The position numbers were made by a program, and so were the translations under genes. Below, in pieces: positions 35,062-44,432 of a DNA stretch of 64,000 bases; position 1 is the first letter of the stretch, and each line of letters starts with the position of its first letter. This DNA comes from Eublepharis macularius (Eukaryota > Chordata > Lepidosauria > Squamata > Eublepharidae), in the NCBI RefSeq assembly GCF_028583425.1, contig NC_072801.1, forward strand, positions 66,789,766 through 66,853,765. The letters run 5' to 3'. A model generated the notes under the pieces. It worked only from the letters and a program-made list of their open reading frames with translations, ran no database searches and was not told the DNA's origin.

Positions 35062-35465
35062 GGGTTGCCAACTTCCAGGTGTTGCTTGGAGATCTCCCAG
35101 AACCACAGCTGATCTCCAGACTGCACGGGAGAAACTGGCTGCTCTACAGGATGGGGTGGACTGTATGGCATTATACCTTGCTGAGGTCCCTTAGGGTTGC
35201 CAGCACTGGGCTGGGGAATTCCTGAAGAATTTGGGGGTGGAGCCCAGGGAGGGCATGGTTTGGGGAGGGGAGAGACCTCAGTGGGGTATAATGCCATAGA
35301 GCCCACCCCCCCAAAGCAGCCCTTTTCGAGAACTGGTATTTGTAGTCTGGGAGATCACCAAGCCCCACCTGGAGGTTGGCAACCCTACTCCTCTCCCCCA
35401 GACTGACCTTTCCTAGGTTTCACCCCCAAATCTTCAGGAATTTCGCAGCACAGAGTTGGCAACCC
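35062..35465. mobile_element. Palindromic MITE (host copy) split by another copy
   Basis: Left half 35062-35191 and right half 35388-35465 are the two ends of one reverse-oriented copy. They are separated by a complete forward copy of the same family. Confidence 0.85.
35194..35385. mobile_element. TA-flanked palindromic MITE nested in its own family
   Basis: A complete copy bordered by TA at 35192-35193 and 35386-35387, sitting inside the older copy. Its ends are GGGTTGCCAGC and GTTGGCAACCC. Confidence 0.88.
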
Positions 35466-35793
35466 TACGCCATTTCCTTGGCTTGCTTGGCACGTACCTC
35501 TTTGCATGTGTGAAAGCCGCAGCAGTCTTGCCCCAAGCGCCTCCCAAAACTCCAGACAAACAGATTTCTGTACTCGCAGTTGATACTTGTAGCTCCCCTC
35601 CTCGAACCCTCTCTCTCTGCTGTAAATAAAAAATGTTGAGTTTTGCTGAAATGGGAGGGGGAGTTTTGAGGGGGGGGATATCTTGATTATTTTAATTAAA
35701 TGTTTATCCCTTGATTTTCTCTCCAGTAGAGAACCCAAGGGGGCTTCCAACATTCTCCCCTTCTCCATTTTAACCTGCCAATAACCCAGCAAG

Positions 35794-35900
35794 GTGGAAC
35801 AAGATTCAGGTCCTGTAACACCTTCGAGACCAACTGGATTTCCAGGGTATGAGCTTTTGAGAGTTGAAAACTGCAGACCCACATGGTTACCCACCGGAAA
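35794..35900. repeat. Foldback-family fragment
   Basis: One diverged arm (CACCTTCGAGACCAACTGG then GGGTATGAGCTTTTGAGAG). Confidence 0.6.
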
Positions 35901-36302
35901 CTACCAGTGAAGTGGGTTCGGCTGAACAAGAATGATGGCCCAGGTTTACATGGCAGAGGGGGGATTTGAACCACAAACTCCCTGATCTTAGCAGGACACT
36001 TTAATTACGACACTGAATGTTATAAAAGAAAAAAAAATGAAATCCCCTGACATGAACCTTAAAATCACGGCCTGAAAAATCTCTGCCCCTCTTCCTCATT
36101 TAAATATCCAGTGTGTAATGAAGAGTTCTGGAGAATTTGGAAGTTTTTCGTACAGTTATTTTCGTTGGTCTTGATGAAAAGGAATCGTGTTGCTTTTGCT
36201 TGTAAAATGTTGAAAATAATATGATAGAATAGTTCAGAAATGAGTCTAATACGGCAAAGATAGTCTCGTAGCACCTCAAAGACAAACAAGATTTTATTCT
36301 AA

Positions 36303-36505
36303 TAGGTGATGTAGTGGTTAAAGCATTGGACTTGGATCTGGGAGACATGAGTTCAAATTTCTATTGTGCCTGAGGGGTGTTGCCCCCCCCAGCCTAACTA
36401 CCTCATAGGGTTGTTGTGCAGATAAAATGGAGGAAGGGAGACAGTTCACCACCCCTGACTCCGTGGAGTACAGGTGGGAAAGCAAAGTACTAAATAAATA
36501 AATGA
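36303..36505 (+). repeat. tRNA-derived SINE, GATAAAAT-type
   Basis: Head AGGTGATGTAGTGGTTAAAG, body TCATAGGGTTGTTGTGCAG, and a short TAAATAAATAAA tail. Confidence 0.82.
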
Positions 36506-37094
36506 GCTCACCTTGTCAGGTTGTTTGCTCTGATCTACGTTTTGTGGCATATGTAGTCTAACAAGATATAACTCTGGCTTGTTGATCTAGTTGCCTTGGT
36601 TTCCTTTAACTGTGTATTAGTCTAATATTTACACATCATACCATTTTATATTTTATATCACACCTAGGAAACTGTCTTACATCAGGCTGCACACTATTGA
36701 TACATCTACGTCTGTGTTTATTCCGAGATCTGAACAAAAGGTACTTCCCAATGCTTACTGTAACATTTAAAATGGCATTGCTCATGATCCACTATGGAGG
36801 CAGACAGATGTTGTTCTGTTCCTTGGCACCTACTTTGGTGGAAATATTGGAAGTTAAATCGAAAAACCACTTAAATGAAAACTGGAAATACCAAATAAGG
36901 ACCGTGAATGTTGAGAAGAGTTGGATTTATGCACATGTTAAATAAATTATAGATTAGGGTCTCAGATTATGACTGGCCTCTAAATACAAAATTTTACTAT
37001 ATATACATTTGGGAGGTAAGGCTATTAGGCGTCTTAAATTTGACATAGTTTAAGCCCTAAGCATATCCTAATCCAGCCCAAATGGAGATACTAC

Positions 37095-37290
37095 TTCTTT
37101 TAAGATGTCAGGTTACAGCCAATTTATGGTGACCCCACAGGCTTTTCAAGGCAAGAGACAAACATAGGTGATTTATCATTGCCTGCCTCTGCGACCCTGG
37201 CCCTCCTTGGTGATCTCCCATCCAACTACTACCCAGGGCTGACCCTGCTTAGCTTCCAAGAGCTGACAAGATTGGGCTAGCTTGGGCTTC
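37095..37290 (-). repeat. 5S rRNA-derived SINE
   Basis: On the minus strand, AAGCTAAGCAGGGTCAGCC follows the expected 5S head, with tail GCCTTGAAAAGCCTGTGGG. Confidence 0.82.
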
Positions 37291-38128
37291 TATTTCTGTT
37301 CTTCAATCTTTTTTGTTTTCCCTGTAGGTTTTTTCCCAGTCTAAAACAAACAATTCACGGAAGGCATTTGGATGTATTCTTTTAAAGCTAGAGGCCGTTT
37401 TCAAGGAGGCAAAAGGGAACGCCCATTCAGGTCTCTGGATTACAGGTAGGCATCTTCTTGCTTCTACTGAGATGCCCTTGCCTGGTGTTTTTACACCTGC
37501 TAATGAGTCCAAACAGGTTGTTAATTGCCTTGTACCCAAACCAGGTGATAATCTATTCAGAGCTCAAGGCAGGAAACCAGTGCAACATGTGTCCCGCTCC
37601 TATGCGCCTTTGGTAACATGCCTGTTTGCAATCATGTTCAAGGCAGGTTCTGAGAAATGAGAGGCTGACTGACAGCTCCAACTGATTTCTATCCTTGCCT
37701 CAGGTGCTTACCTGGGCCGTGATCAAAAATCCAGGCAGGTGGAGCTCAGGCAGGTGAATCAGAGAGTGATGAGAATGTGTCTCTTCATCAGGTGGTGGAG
37801 ATAGACAGCATGCTGCTGTAGTGTGAGTGATCTTCACCCTTATGGTGAAACCTGGCTGGAGCCTGCTTCCCAACGCTTCTGGGAGGTTCTTCCGGAAGCT
37901 GAGGTGGTAGGGCATGTAACTTGATGACTTTCCTGGACTGAAGGGTTGAACTCGATCATCACACTGAACGGAAAGCATTATTATGAAGACTAAGCCCACC
38001 ATGATCCAACTTCCATGCGGTGGGCTGGAATTGGACCTTTTATTTCTTTTGGAAAGCAAAACTGTTGGCCAACACAACCTGCTTTCTGCAGTATGGAGCT
38101 GCCTGCTCTTTCCAAAGATGGAAACAAA

Positions 38129-38418
38129 GGCCATTTCCACACGAACTTAAAGGGATGACCTACTCACCGAGCACTGGTGGCTTTTCCCCTTCACTCCAGA
38201 TGTCTCCATTTTGAAAACGGTTGCAGGCTGTTTGGCTTCCATTTCTTTGGCTCCTTTTCTAGGAATGCACTTTCCCACGGCACCGGAAAAGATGCCCCCA
38301 AAAAGGGAAGCCGAACAGCCTGCAACCATTTTGAAAACAGAAACGTCTGGATTGAAGGGGGGGAAGCCGCCAGCATTCAGTGAGTGGGCTGTCCCTTCAA
38401 GAACGTGTGGAAACAGCC
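38129..38418. mobile_element. Inverted-repeat element, 290 bp, candidate 3-bp TSD
   Basis: Ends GGCCATTTCCACACG / CGTGTGGAAACAGCC, bordered by AAA on both sides. Long inner arms (CCATTTTGAAAACGG, GGTTGCAGGCTGTT and complements) make it a foldback. Its termini resemble those of the GC-rich palindrome at 42885-43096. Confidence 0.75.
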
Positions 38419-39878
38419 AAAGACAAATTTCCATGAAAAAGTAGGAGAAATGATACTAATGGTGGGATAAAGAAGATCTGGATTGCAGCACAGGGGCAGG
38501 AAGCCATGAAGGAAAAGCTGATGGGATTCTGAGCACGTTGGATATAAATGGCCCAAACTAGGTCTTAGAGTACCCACTTCAAATATTTCAAGGTTGGCTG
38601 ACTTATAATTTAAAAGCTCTTTTCAGACTGTGGTACTAGGCCCCACTGTGTGGGCACAGGCCATCTGGAAGGAGCCACAAAAGTTCTAAGTGTGTCAAAT
38701 CCTACAGAGCAGAGAACCAGAGATATTTGCCTCCCATCCTTAAAAGTCTTGCATTGCACTCACCCATCCTGCCACGGAAACGACAGAGAGGCAAGGAACT
38801 GGCCAGCCCCGACTCAGGCTCTCAGAAATGTGCAGGCGTGTCCCTGCCATCCGGCTCTAGGCCAATCAATTATAGGGCATTATATGAACCATCCCATCAC
38901 TATGCACCTGGTGCATCTTATTAAGATTACCCGTCAGTCATAATGAGAGCGGCAAACAGCTGTAATTGAGTTTATATTGGCATGAAATTGCGTTTATACA
39001 GCATTCCTCTAACGTGCTTCTTCCTTCCTCTGTTTCCGATCCCTATGAGGCACGTTCGGCTAGGAGATGTGATTGGCCCAAGGTCATCCAAATAGTTTCA
39101 CGGGGGGAGCAGAGATCTGAACTCAAGGTCGTCCCATTCCTAGCAACACACTTACTGGCTGTAATGCCATTTCACAGGCCACTCTCAGAACAATCCACAG
39201 GTGTAGACAGCCAAAACTTTGCTTAGGAATGACTGCATTGTGTGTCTGTCAGAGTCTGGCCATTGCCTGTAGAAGTGTTGGGCTTCAGCATCTTTTGCAT
39301 CTAATTCCACAAAGAAGGCAGGGCACATTCTGCTATTGCCGAGACGAAGAAGCATGACTCGAATCTGTGCATTTGGTGAAAGTTCAGCGCCCCCTTATCA
39401 GTCGATGTTGCGTGGTTGATAAGATTATGCTTGAACTTTATTGATTCCTCTTTATATAATTGGAAGCTGATTTTATTACAGTGAAGAAACGCAAGTCAAT
39501 AAAGATAGCGAATCAAGGATAGGGTGGAGATTTCCCCCCTCCAAAAAACCTCAGAAAGTTGATAGAACTAAAAGCCCTTTCCTAAAAGCAAACAAAAATG
39601 TGCCAGGGAGTGTGATTGCGTCTGCAGTGTCCCTGGAAGCGCAATGAGGGAGAGGAGCCAGAGCTGATTGTGCCAAGCCAATGACCGAGTGCCACTTATA
39701 TTTGGATATAGGGGCTGGAGGGTGGAAGGGGACTGAAAAGCACTGATGGGATAGGATAGGGGCTAGAAAAGGTCATAGAACCCTCACATTTATTTGTAAC
39801 CTGTTGACACAAGAATGGTTGCCTTGCCTGCTACAGGAAGGTCAGCGGCGAGGGGCCAATGACACATTATATGACAAC

Positions 39879-40196
39879 CAGGGCTTTTTTCCAGCTGGAA
39901 CGCGGTGGAATGGAGTTCTGGCACCTCTTAAAAATGGTCACATGGCTGGTGGCCCCGCCCCTTGATCTCCAGACAGAGGGGAGTTTAGATTGCCCTCTAC
40001 GCTGCTGAGCGGCATGGAAGGCAATCTAAACTCCCCTCTGTGGGGGGGCCACCAGCCATGTGACCATTTTCGCCAAGGGCAATTTAAACTTTAAAAAACT
40101 CCCCCCTTGTTCCAGCTGAACCAAAGCGACGTCATTGTGTGGTCTTGAGTTCCACTACTGAGTTCCACCACCTCTTTCCCCAGAAAAAAAGCCCTG
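39879..40196. mobile_element. hAT-type MITE, complete, 8-bp TSD
   Basis: The longer 318-bp form of the family, flanked by ATGACAAC at 39871-39878 and 40197-40204. It has the same termini as the copy in PNP intron 2. Confidence 0.92.
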
Positions 40197-40643
40197 ATGA
40201 CAACACATGAATTTTGTGTGTGTGAGAAAGAGACAGAGAGAAAGAGAGATTTAGATCCAGGCCACAGATGGCAGGTGAGTAGTAAGAACAAAATGACACA
40301 TAAAACACCAGAAAGTTGAAATACAAATCAACTTTCCTGCTTGGTCATTACTCAATTCAGAACCTCAATACAGGTGCGCTCAAAACAGACTTCCTGTATT
40401 TCACTTGATTCGGGTACATTTTAAACAGCTGCCTTTAACCCATGTGAGAGGAACTGAAAAGTCATGTGGGTGAGTTCAGGCTAGACAGAGCTGGATATAT
40501 GCACTAACTAAATAAACTACAGTTTAGGGCCCCAACATGTCTTATCTGGCACTGTCTAAGCTTCATTGCCATGCAGTAATATGAACCTGGGTTTCCCCTA
40601 GGCAACCTCAACCATCCAGCCACCACACCCTAGGATTGTGAAC

Positions 40644-40845
40644 TCGGGGTTGCAAAATTCCTGGAAATTTGGGAGTGGAGCCAGGAAAGGGTGAGGTTTG
40701 GGGAGGGGAGGGACTTCAGTAGGATATAATGCCATACAGTCCACCCTCCAAAGCAGCTACCCTCCAGGGGAAATGATCTCTGTTGTATAGAGATCCGCTA
40801 TAATTCTGGGAGCTCTCCAGTCTCCACCTGGACATTGGCAACCCT
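40644..40845. mobile_element. TA-family palindromic MITE
   Basis: GGGGTTGCAAAATTCC at the left and CATTGGCAACCC at the right. TA borders are not preserved. Confidence 0.75.
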
Positions 40846-41179
40846 TGTGCCCTCATAACTGGACCAGGTTCAGAAACTTGCTCTGAACAGGATGCAGGGA
40901 GCAGGGAGCACAAAATGAGAATCACGTTTCCTCATTCTTTTAATTAAAACCTCATGTTTCCCTTGTGTTGCTCATTTATTAATTGATTGGCTGTGCTCAT
41001 TTCATTCCTGATCACTGAAGCCTTGTGATATAAGTTGAGTCAAGGATATTTTACAATCTGGAAAGGTGCAGCCCCATCTTCTGTCTGTCTACCGTGGACT
41101 TTACTCACAAGTAATTCAAAGGCTTTCAGGCAGTGAGACAGATAGCCACTTGTGGTTACCTGATCAGCTGGAATTATTT

Positions 41180-41765
41180 ATTTTATTTATGTCATTTATA
41201 GTCTGCCTTTCTCACTGAGACTCAAGGCATATTACATAGTATGAGATTAGTACAATCAGTAAAAGTATATTTCAATACAGTATCAAGGACATTTCCATAA
41301 ACAGTGCCATAGGGTAAATAGATACAAGTTTAAAAGACATAGTATTAGCAAGAATCCAACAGAGTAGAAAAAATACTGAAGCAGAACATAATTAATTCTA
41401 GGACTAACATTAGACATGGAGCACTGTTGGTACATAGGAGTACATATTAAAAGCAGCAGATAATATGTAAGACAACATAGTAATGAAGTCTATGGTCCAT
41501 AACTCATTAGTGAAGCATCTGAGACCCCATCCCTATGATACAGCCCTCTCATTTGAGTAAAAAGCCTTTTTGAATAGTTCGGTTTTGCATCGTTTACAAA
41601 AAGCCAGGGGAGTGGGGGCTTTTCTGACTTCCTCAGGCAGGTCATTCCACAGGATAGGGGCCACCACAGAGAAAGCCCGTGCACGGGCTGCTGTTGACTT
41701 CACCCGTGTGCAGCTTGGCACCTGCAGGAGACCCTGTTCAGATGAGCAAAGCTGCTGCACAAATA
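41180..41765 (-). mobile_element. L2-type LINE, 3' fragment
   Basis: Same family as the copy in PNP intron 5, with [20 protein letters not shown] in the minus-strand frame 41778-41533 and a near-identical 3'UTR. It is more strongly 5'-truncated. Confidence 0.88.
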
Positions 41766-41875
41766 TATTATGTGGCAAATATATGAGTGAACATCTTCAT
41801 ATCTTTGAAGGGGAAGTTTGTATATGGTGCCAAAAATAACCACAGCTCTTTCGTATGGGGTCATCACATTCTTGC

Positions 41876-42041
41876 CAGGGGTTTTTTTCTAGGAAAAGAG
41901 GTGGCGGAACTCTCAAGAGGAAAATGAGGAAGATATACATGGGATTCTTTGAAATCATATTATTTTCAAGCACTATTGCCGAGTATTTTCAAGAGGTGCT
42001 GGAACTCCATTCCCCTGCGTTCCCCCTGAAAAAAAGCCCTG
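41876..42041. mobile_element. hAT-type MITE, short form
   Basis: Ends CAGGGGTTTTTTTC / GAAAAAAAGCCCTG. CTTGC borders both ends, but a full 8-bp duplication is not legible. Most of the central palindrome is replaced by AT-rich sequence. Confidence 0.8.
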
Positions 42042-42884
42042 CTTGCAGCTCTCTGGCCACTATCTTGATGGGTTTGCACTGTGCATATTCCCTGGTATTT
42101 CTTATATGTCTGAATGAATAAGGCTGGGCAGCCTGGCCTGTTCTTTGCAAGTATTGGTGTGGTCAGGACGGCTGCCCAGGATGAATAAAGACTACGAATA
42201 AGTCTGTCATCTCCTTCAGCCACATCCTTCCTCATCGTGTCCTGCACTTGTTTCATCGGAAAGACAGCTGCATAACCTAGTCTTGTGGCACCTAAAAGAA
42301 CATGTTTGTATTCTAGCTTGTTGTCGACTTGAGCCTACTTCGTCTGCAGTGCATGCAGTGGGTCTTCACTAGACATGCATACATAATATGCAGATATATG
42401 TACCTTTCACCTCATTATTTGTAATTTTTTCTTTAGAATCTCAGAGTGTGTGTGTGTGAGGTTGTTTTTCTAGGGATGAGGACGCACCTAACGGATCTTC
42501 ATCCTAGAATAAAAATGTGTTCATATTTAAGGTGCCACCAAACTCGTTTATTTTTGCTGCAACAGACAGACATTGGCTACTTCTTCAGAACTGTGCAGTG
42601 TATCACGGGCGTATAGTTTGGATAGTAATAAGACCCCTTGATATGGTTCTCCTCTTCTGTGTTTGATGCACAATGTCTTTGGTTTCTTCCTTGATGTTGC
42701 TGTTTCTTTGCTTTTGTTTAAAATGTCAAACTCAGTGTCTCTCCCCCAGTTATTTGGGTCACATTTCCATGTGCATACATTTAACGATTTAGCATTTACA
42801 GATTTCTGTGCTGATTTGGGGCAAGGAAAGGAACTGGTGTGATTCAACTGAACTGTTGGTGCAAAACAGAAAGACTTGCAGCAG

Positions 42885-43096
42885 GGCCGATTCCAGACGA
42901 CTAACCGGAAGGCGCTTCATGCCGCCATGTTCCGGATCGCGACGGGGAAAACGCGAAATATCGCGTTTTCTCGTGCGAGTTTGGCGCGACGTCACGCCAA
43001 ACTCGCGCGAGAAAACACGATATTTCGCGTTTTCCCCGTCGCGATCCGGAACATGGCGGCATGAAGCGCCTTCTGGTTAGTCGTCTGGAATCGGCC
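42885..43096. mobile_element. GC-rich near-perfect palindrome element, 212 bp, 3-bp TSD
   Basis: Ends GGCCGATTCCAGACG / CGTCTGGAATCGGCC, bordered by CAG on both sides. The two 106-bp arms meet without a spacer at 42990/42991 and differ at only a few positions. Many CpGs are preserved. No coding capacity. A non-autonomous DNA transposon is the simplest reading. Confidence 0.8.
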
Positions 43097-43105
43097 CAGG
43101 TCTTG

Positions 43106-43297
43106 AGTTTGCCAGGTCTAGGTTGGGAAATTCCTGGAGATTTGGAGGGTAATGCCCAGGGAGGGCATGGTTTGGGGGAAGGGAGGAAACTCTGCTGGGT
43201 ATAATGCCCTACAGACCACATTCCAAAGGAGCCATTTTTTTCCAGGGGAACGAATCTCTACGACCTGGAGATCAGTTGGAATTCCGGGAGATCTCAA
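43106..43297. mobile_element. TA-family palindromic MITE, right end missing
   Basis: Starts near TTTGCCAGGTCTAGG and breaks off inside the GGGAGATCTC arm. It sits directly beside the GC-rich palindrome element. Confidence 0.7.
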
Positions 43298-43911
43298 CCC
43301 CATGGTGTATTTTAAAAAGCTATCTGCTTCCAGCAGTCAGAAGCTGACCCAATACACGGGATCAATTTGTACAGAAACTGGACCATAGCTTTGAAGCCTT
43401 TATAGATAGATAAAAAAATCTATTTTTATAAATAAAACTAAAAACCTATTTTTAAATAAAGACATACATGCAAAACGAGTATATGTTAATTCATAGCATT
43501 ATCATCGCCTCCCTCCAAAAAACTATTTCGTCTGCCTCTTCCGTTATAGCTTTATATATTATAAAATTTAAATACAATTGAACATATTGACACATATGGA
43601 AATTGACTCCTTTGATGCTGTTCTTCCCTGAGCCCCGCCCTCCGAATGGAATTTTGGCTGGAGTGTCAATCATAACCGCGACGGGCGGGCACTGAAGGGG
43701 TGGGGGAAGATAGGAGAGAGGGGGCGGAGTCCCGATAAAGGGCGGAGTCATCGCAGATGAAGGAGGGGTGAGTTCGAGATTGCCCAATACAAAGAGAGTG
43801 TTTTGTGATACGGGATTAAGGAGAAACAAGCTCGACCAATGGCCTTGCAGAATTGGGATCGTGCTATGGTCCGGTAGCTACTCTCAGCCAATGAAAATAT
43901 AGATTTTTTCT

Positions 43912-43919
43912 GTCACGTG
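43912..43919 (+). promoter_or_regulatory. E-box GTCACGTG
   Basis: Third CACGTG core in the PIP4P1 upstream region, 20 bp after a CCAAT box at 43888. It matches the CLEAR half on its left side only. Confidence 0.45.
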
Positions 43920-44140
43920 TTTTTTTATTCCCACCTCCCGTGTTATCAAGGTCCTCGACGTAGTTTCGGTGAACAGCGGGATTGAGATCTAGCCAATGAA
44001 AAGGACGGAAGGGGAACACGGGTCGAGGGCGTCGTGAGGCAGCAGTCCAGACGGTGCAAATGGCACGAAGAGGATGGCCAATGAAAGCGAAAAGGCTTGG
44101 CCACAACCGACCAATCAGGAGGTGGAAATGCTGTTCCTTC

Positions 44141-44150
44141 GTCACGTGAC
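44141..44150 (+). promoter_or_regulatory. CLEAR-type E-box GTCACGTGAC
   Basis: A perfect 10-bp palindrome matching the CLEAR consensus bound by TFEB/TFE3, about 150 bp upstream of the PIP4P1 ATG. PIP4P1/TMEM55B is a reported TFEB target in mammals. Confidence 0.75.
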
Positions 44151-44205
44151 AATTCCCCTCGCGTCCTCTTCGTTACCAATAGGAAACCGAGAAGAGTCGT
44201 TTCCT

Positions 44206-44215
44206 CTCACGTGAT
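44206..44215 (+). promoter_or_regulatory. E-box CTCACGTGAT
   Basis: CACGTG core with TCACGTGA palindrome, 65 bp downstream of the perfect CLEAR site and close to the likely transcription start of PIP4P1. Confidence 0.6.
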
Positions 44216-44296
44216 CGTAGTAGTGGGGAGTGAGGGGGCGGGGTCGCGCTACGGAAGCCGATCAGGAGGCGGTTGCGAGAGCAACAGCGAGCAGCC

Positions 44297-44432
44297 ATGG
44301 CTGCGGACGGAGAACGCTCCCCGCTGCTCCCGGCGGAGTCCGGAGATGGGGGCGCTGGAGGACTGGTGGGACCCGCGGGGTTGATGACAGGCCCTGCCTC
44401 GAACCCACCAGGCAAGCCGAACCCGCCTCAGG
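44297..44432 (+). CDS. PIP4P1: PIP4P1 coding exon 1
   Basis: Encodes [20 protein letters not shown] and a Gly/Pro-rich low-complexity stretch to ...KPNPPQ. It ends one base into a Gly codon at CAGG|gtgagc. The N terminus is identical to human for [11 protein letters not shown]; the rest is poorly conserved, as expected of a disordered cytosolic segment. Confidence 0.93.

Larger units (their letters stand above)
43830..44296 (+). promoter_or_regulatory. PIP4P1: PIP4P1 GC-rich promoter with six CCAAT boxes
   Basis: CCAAT boxes lie at 43836, 43888, 43993, 44078, 44111 and 44176, all in the gene's orientation, with spacings of 33-105 bp. Three CACGTG-core E-boxes are interspersed. No TATA box is seen, and CpG is enriched up to the ATG. 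This is the layout of a housekeeping NF-Y-type promoter. The start site is probably between about 44215 and 44290. Confidence 0.8.

Noticed and set aside
34379-35306. Several open frames of 60-162 residues around the CpG block
   Set aside because: Low stop frequency in GC-rich promoter DNA and in palindromic MITE sequence explains them; only the short first-exon candidate fits a gene.
38147-38444. Similar-looking frames on both strands
   Set aside because: They mirror each other because the region is an inverted-repeat element.
42250-42600. Possible further foldback-family copies
   Set aside because: Only scattered matches (TTGTGGCACCT, AAGGTGCCACCAAACTC); too diverged to delimit.
42901-43221. 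106-residue minus-strand frame matching a 90-residue plus-strand frame
   Set aside because: Product of the palindrome; both strands read the same arms.
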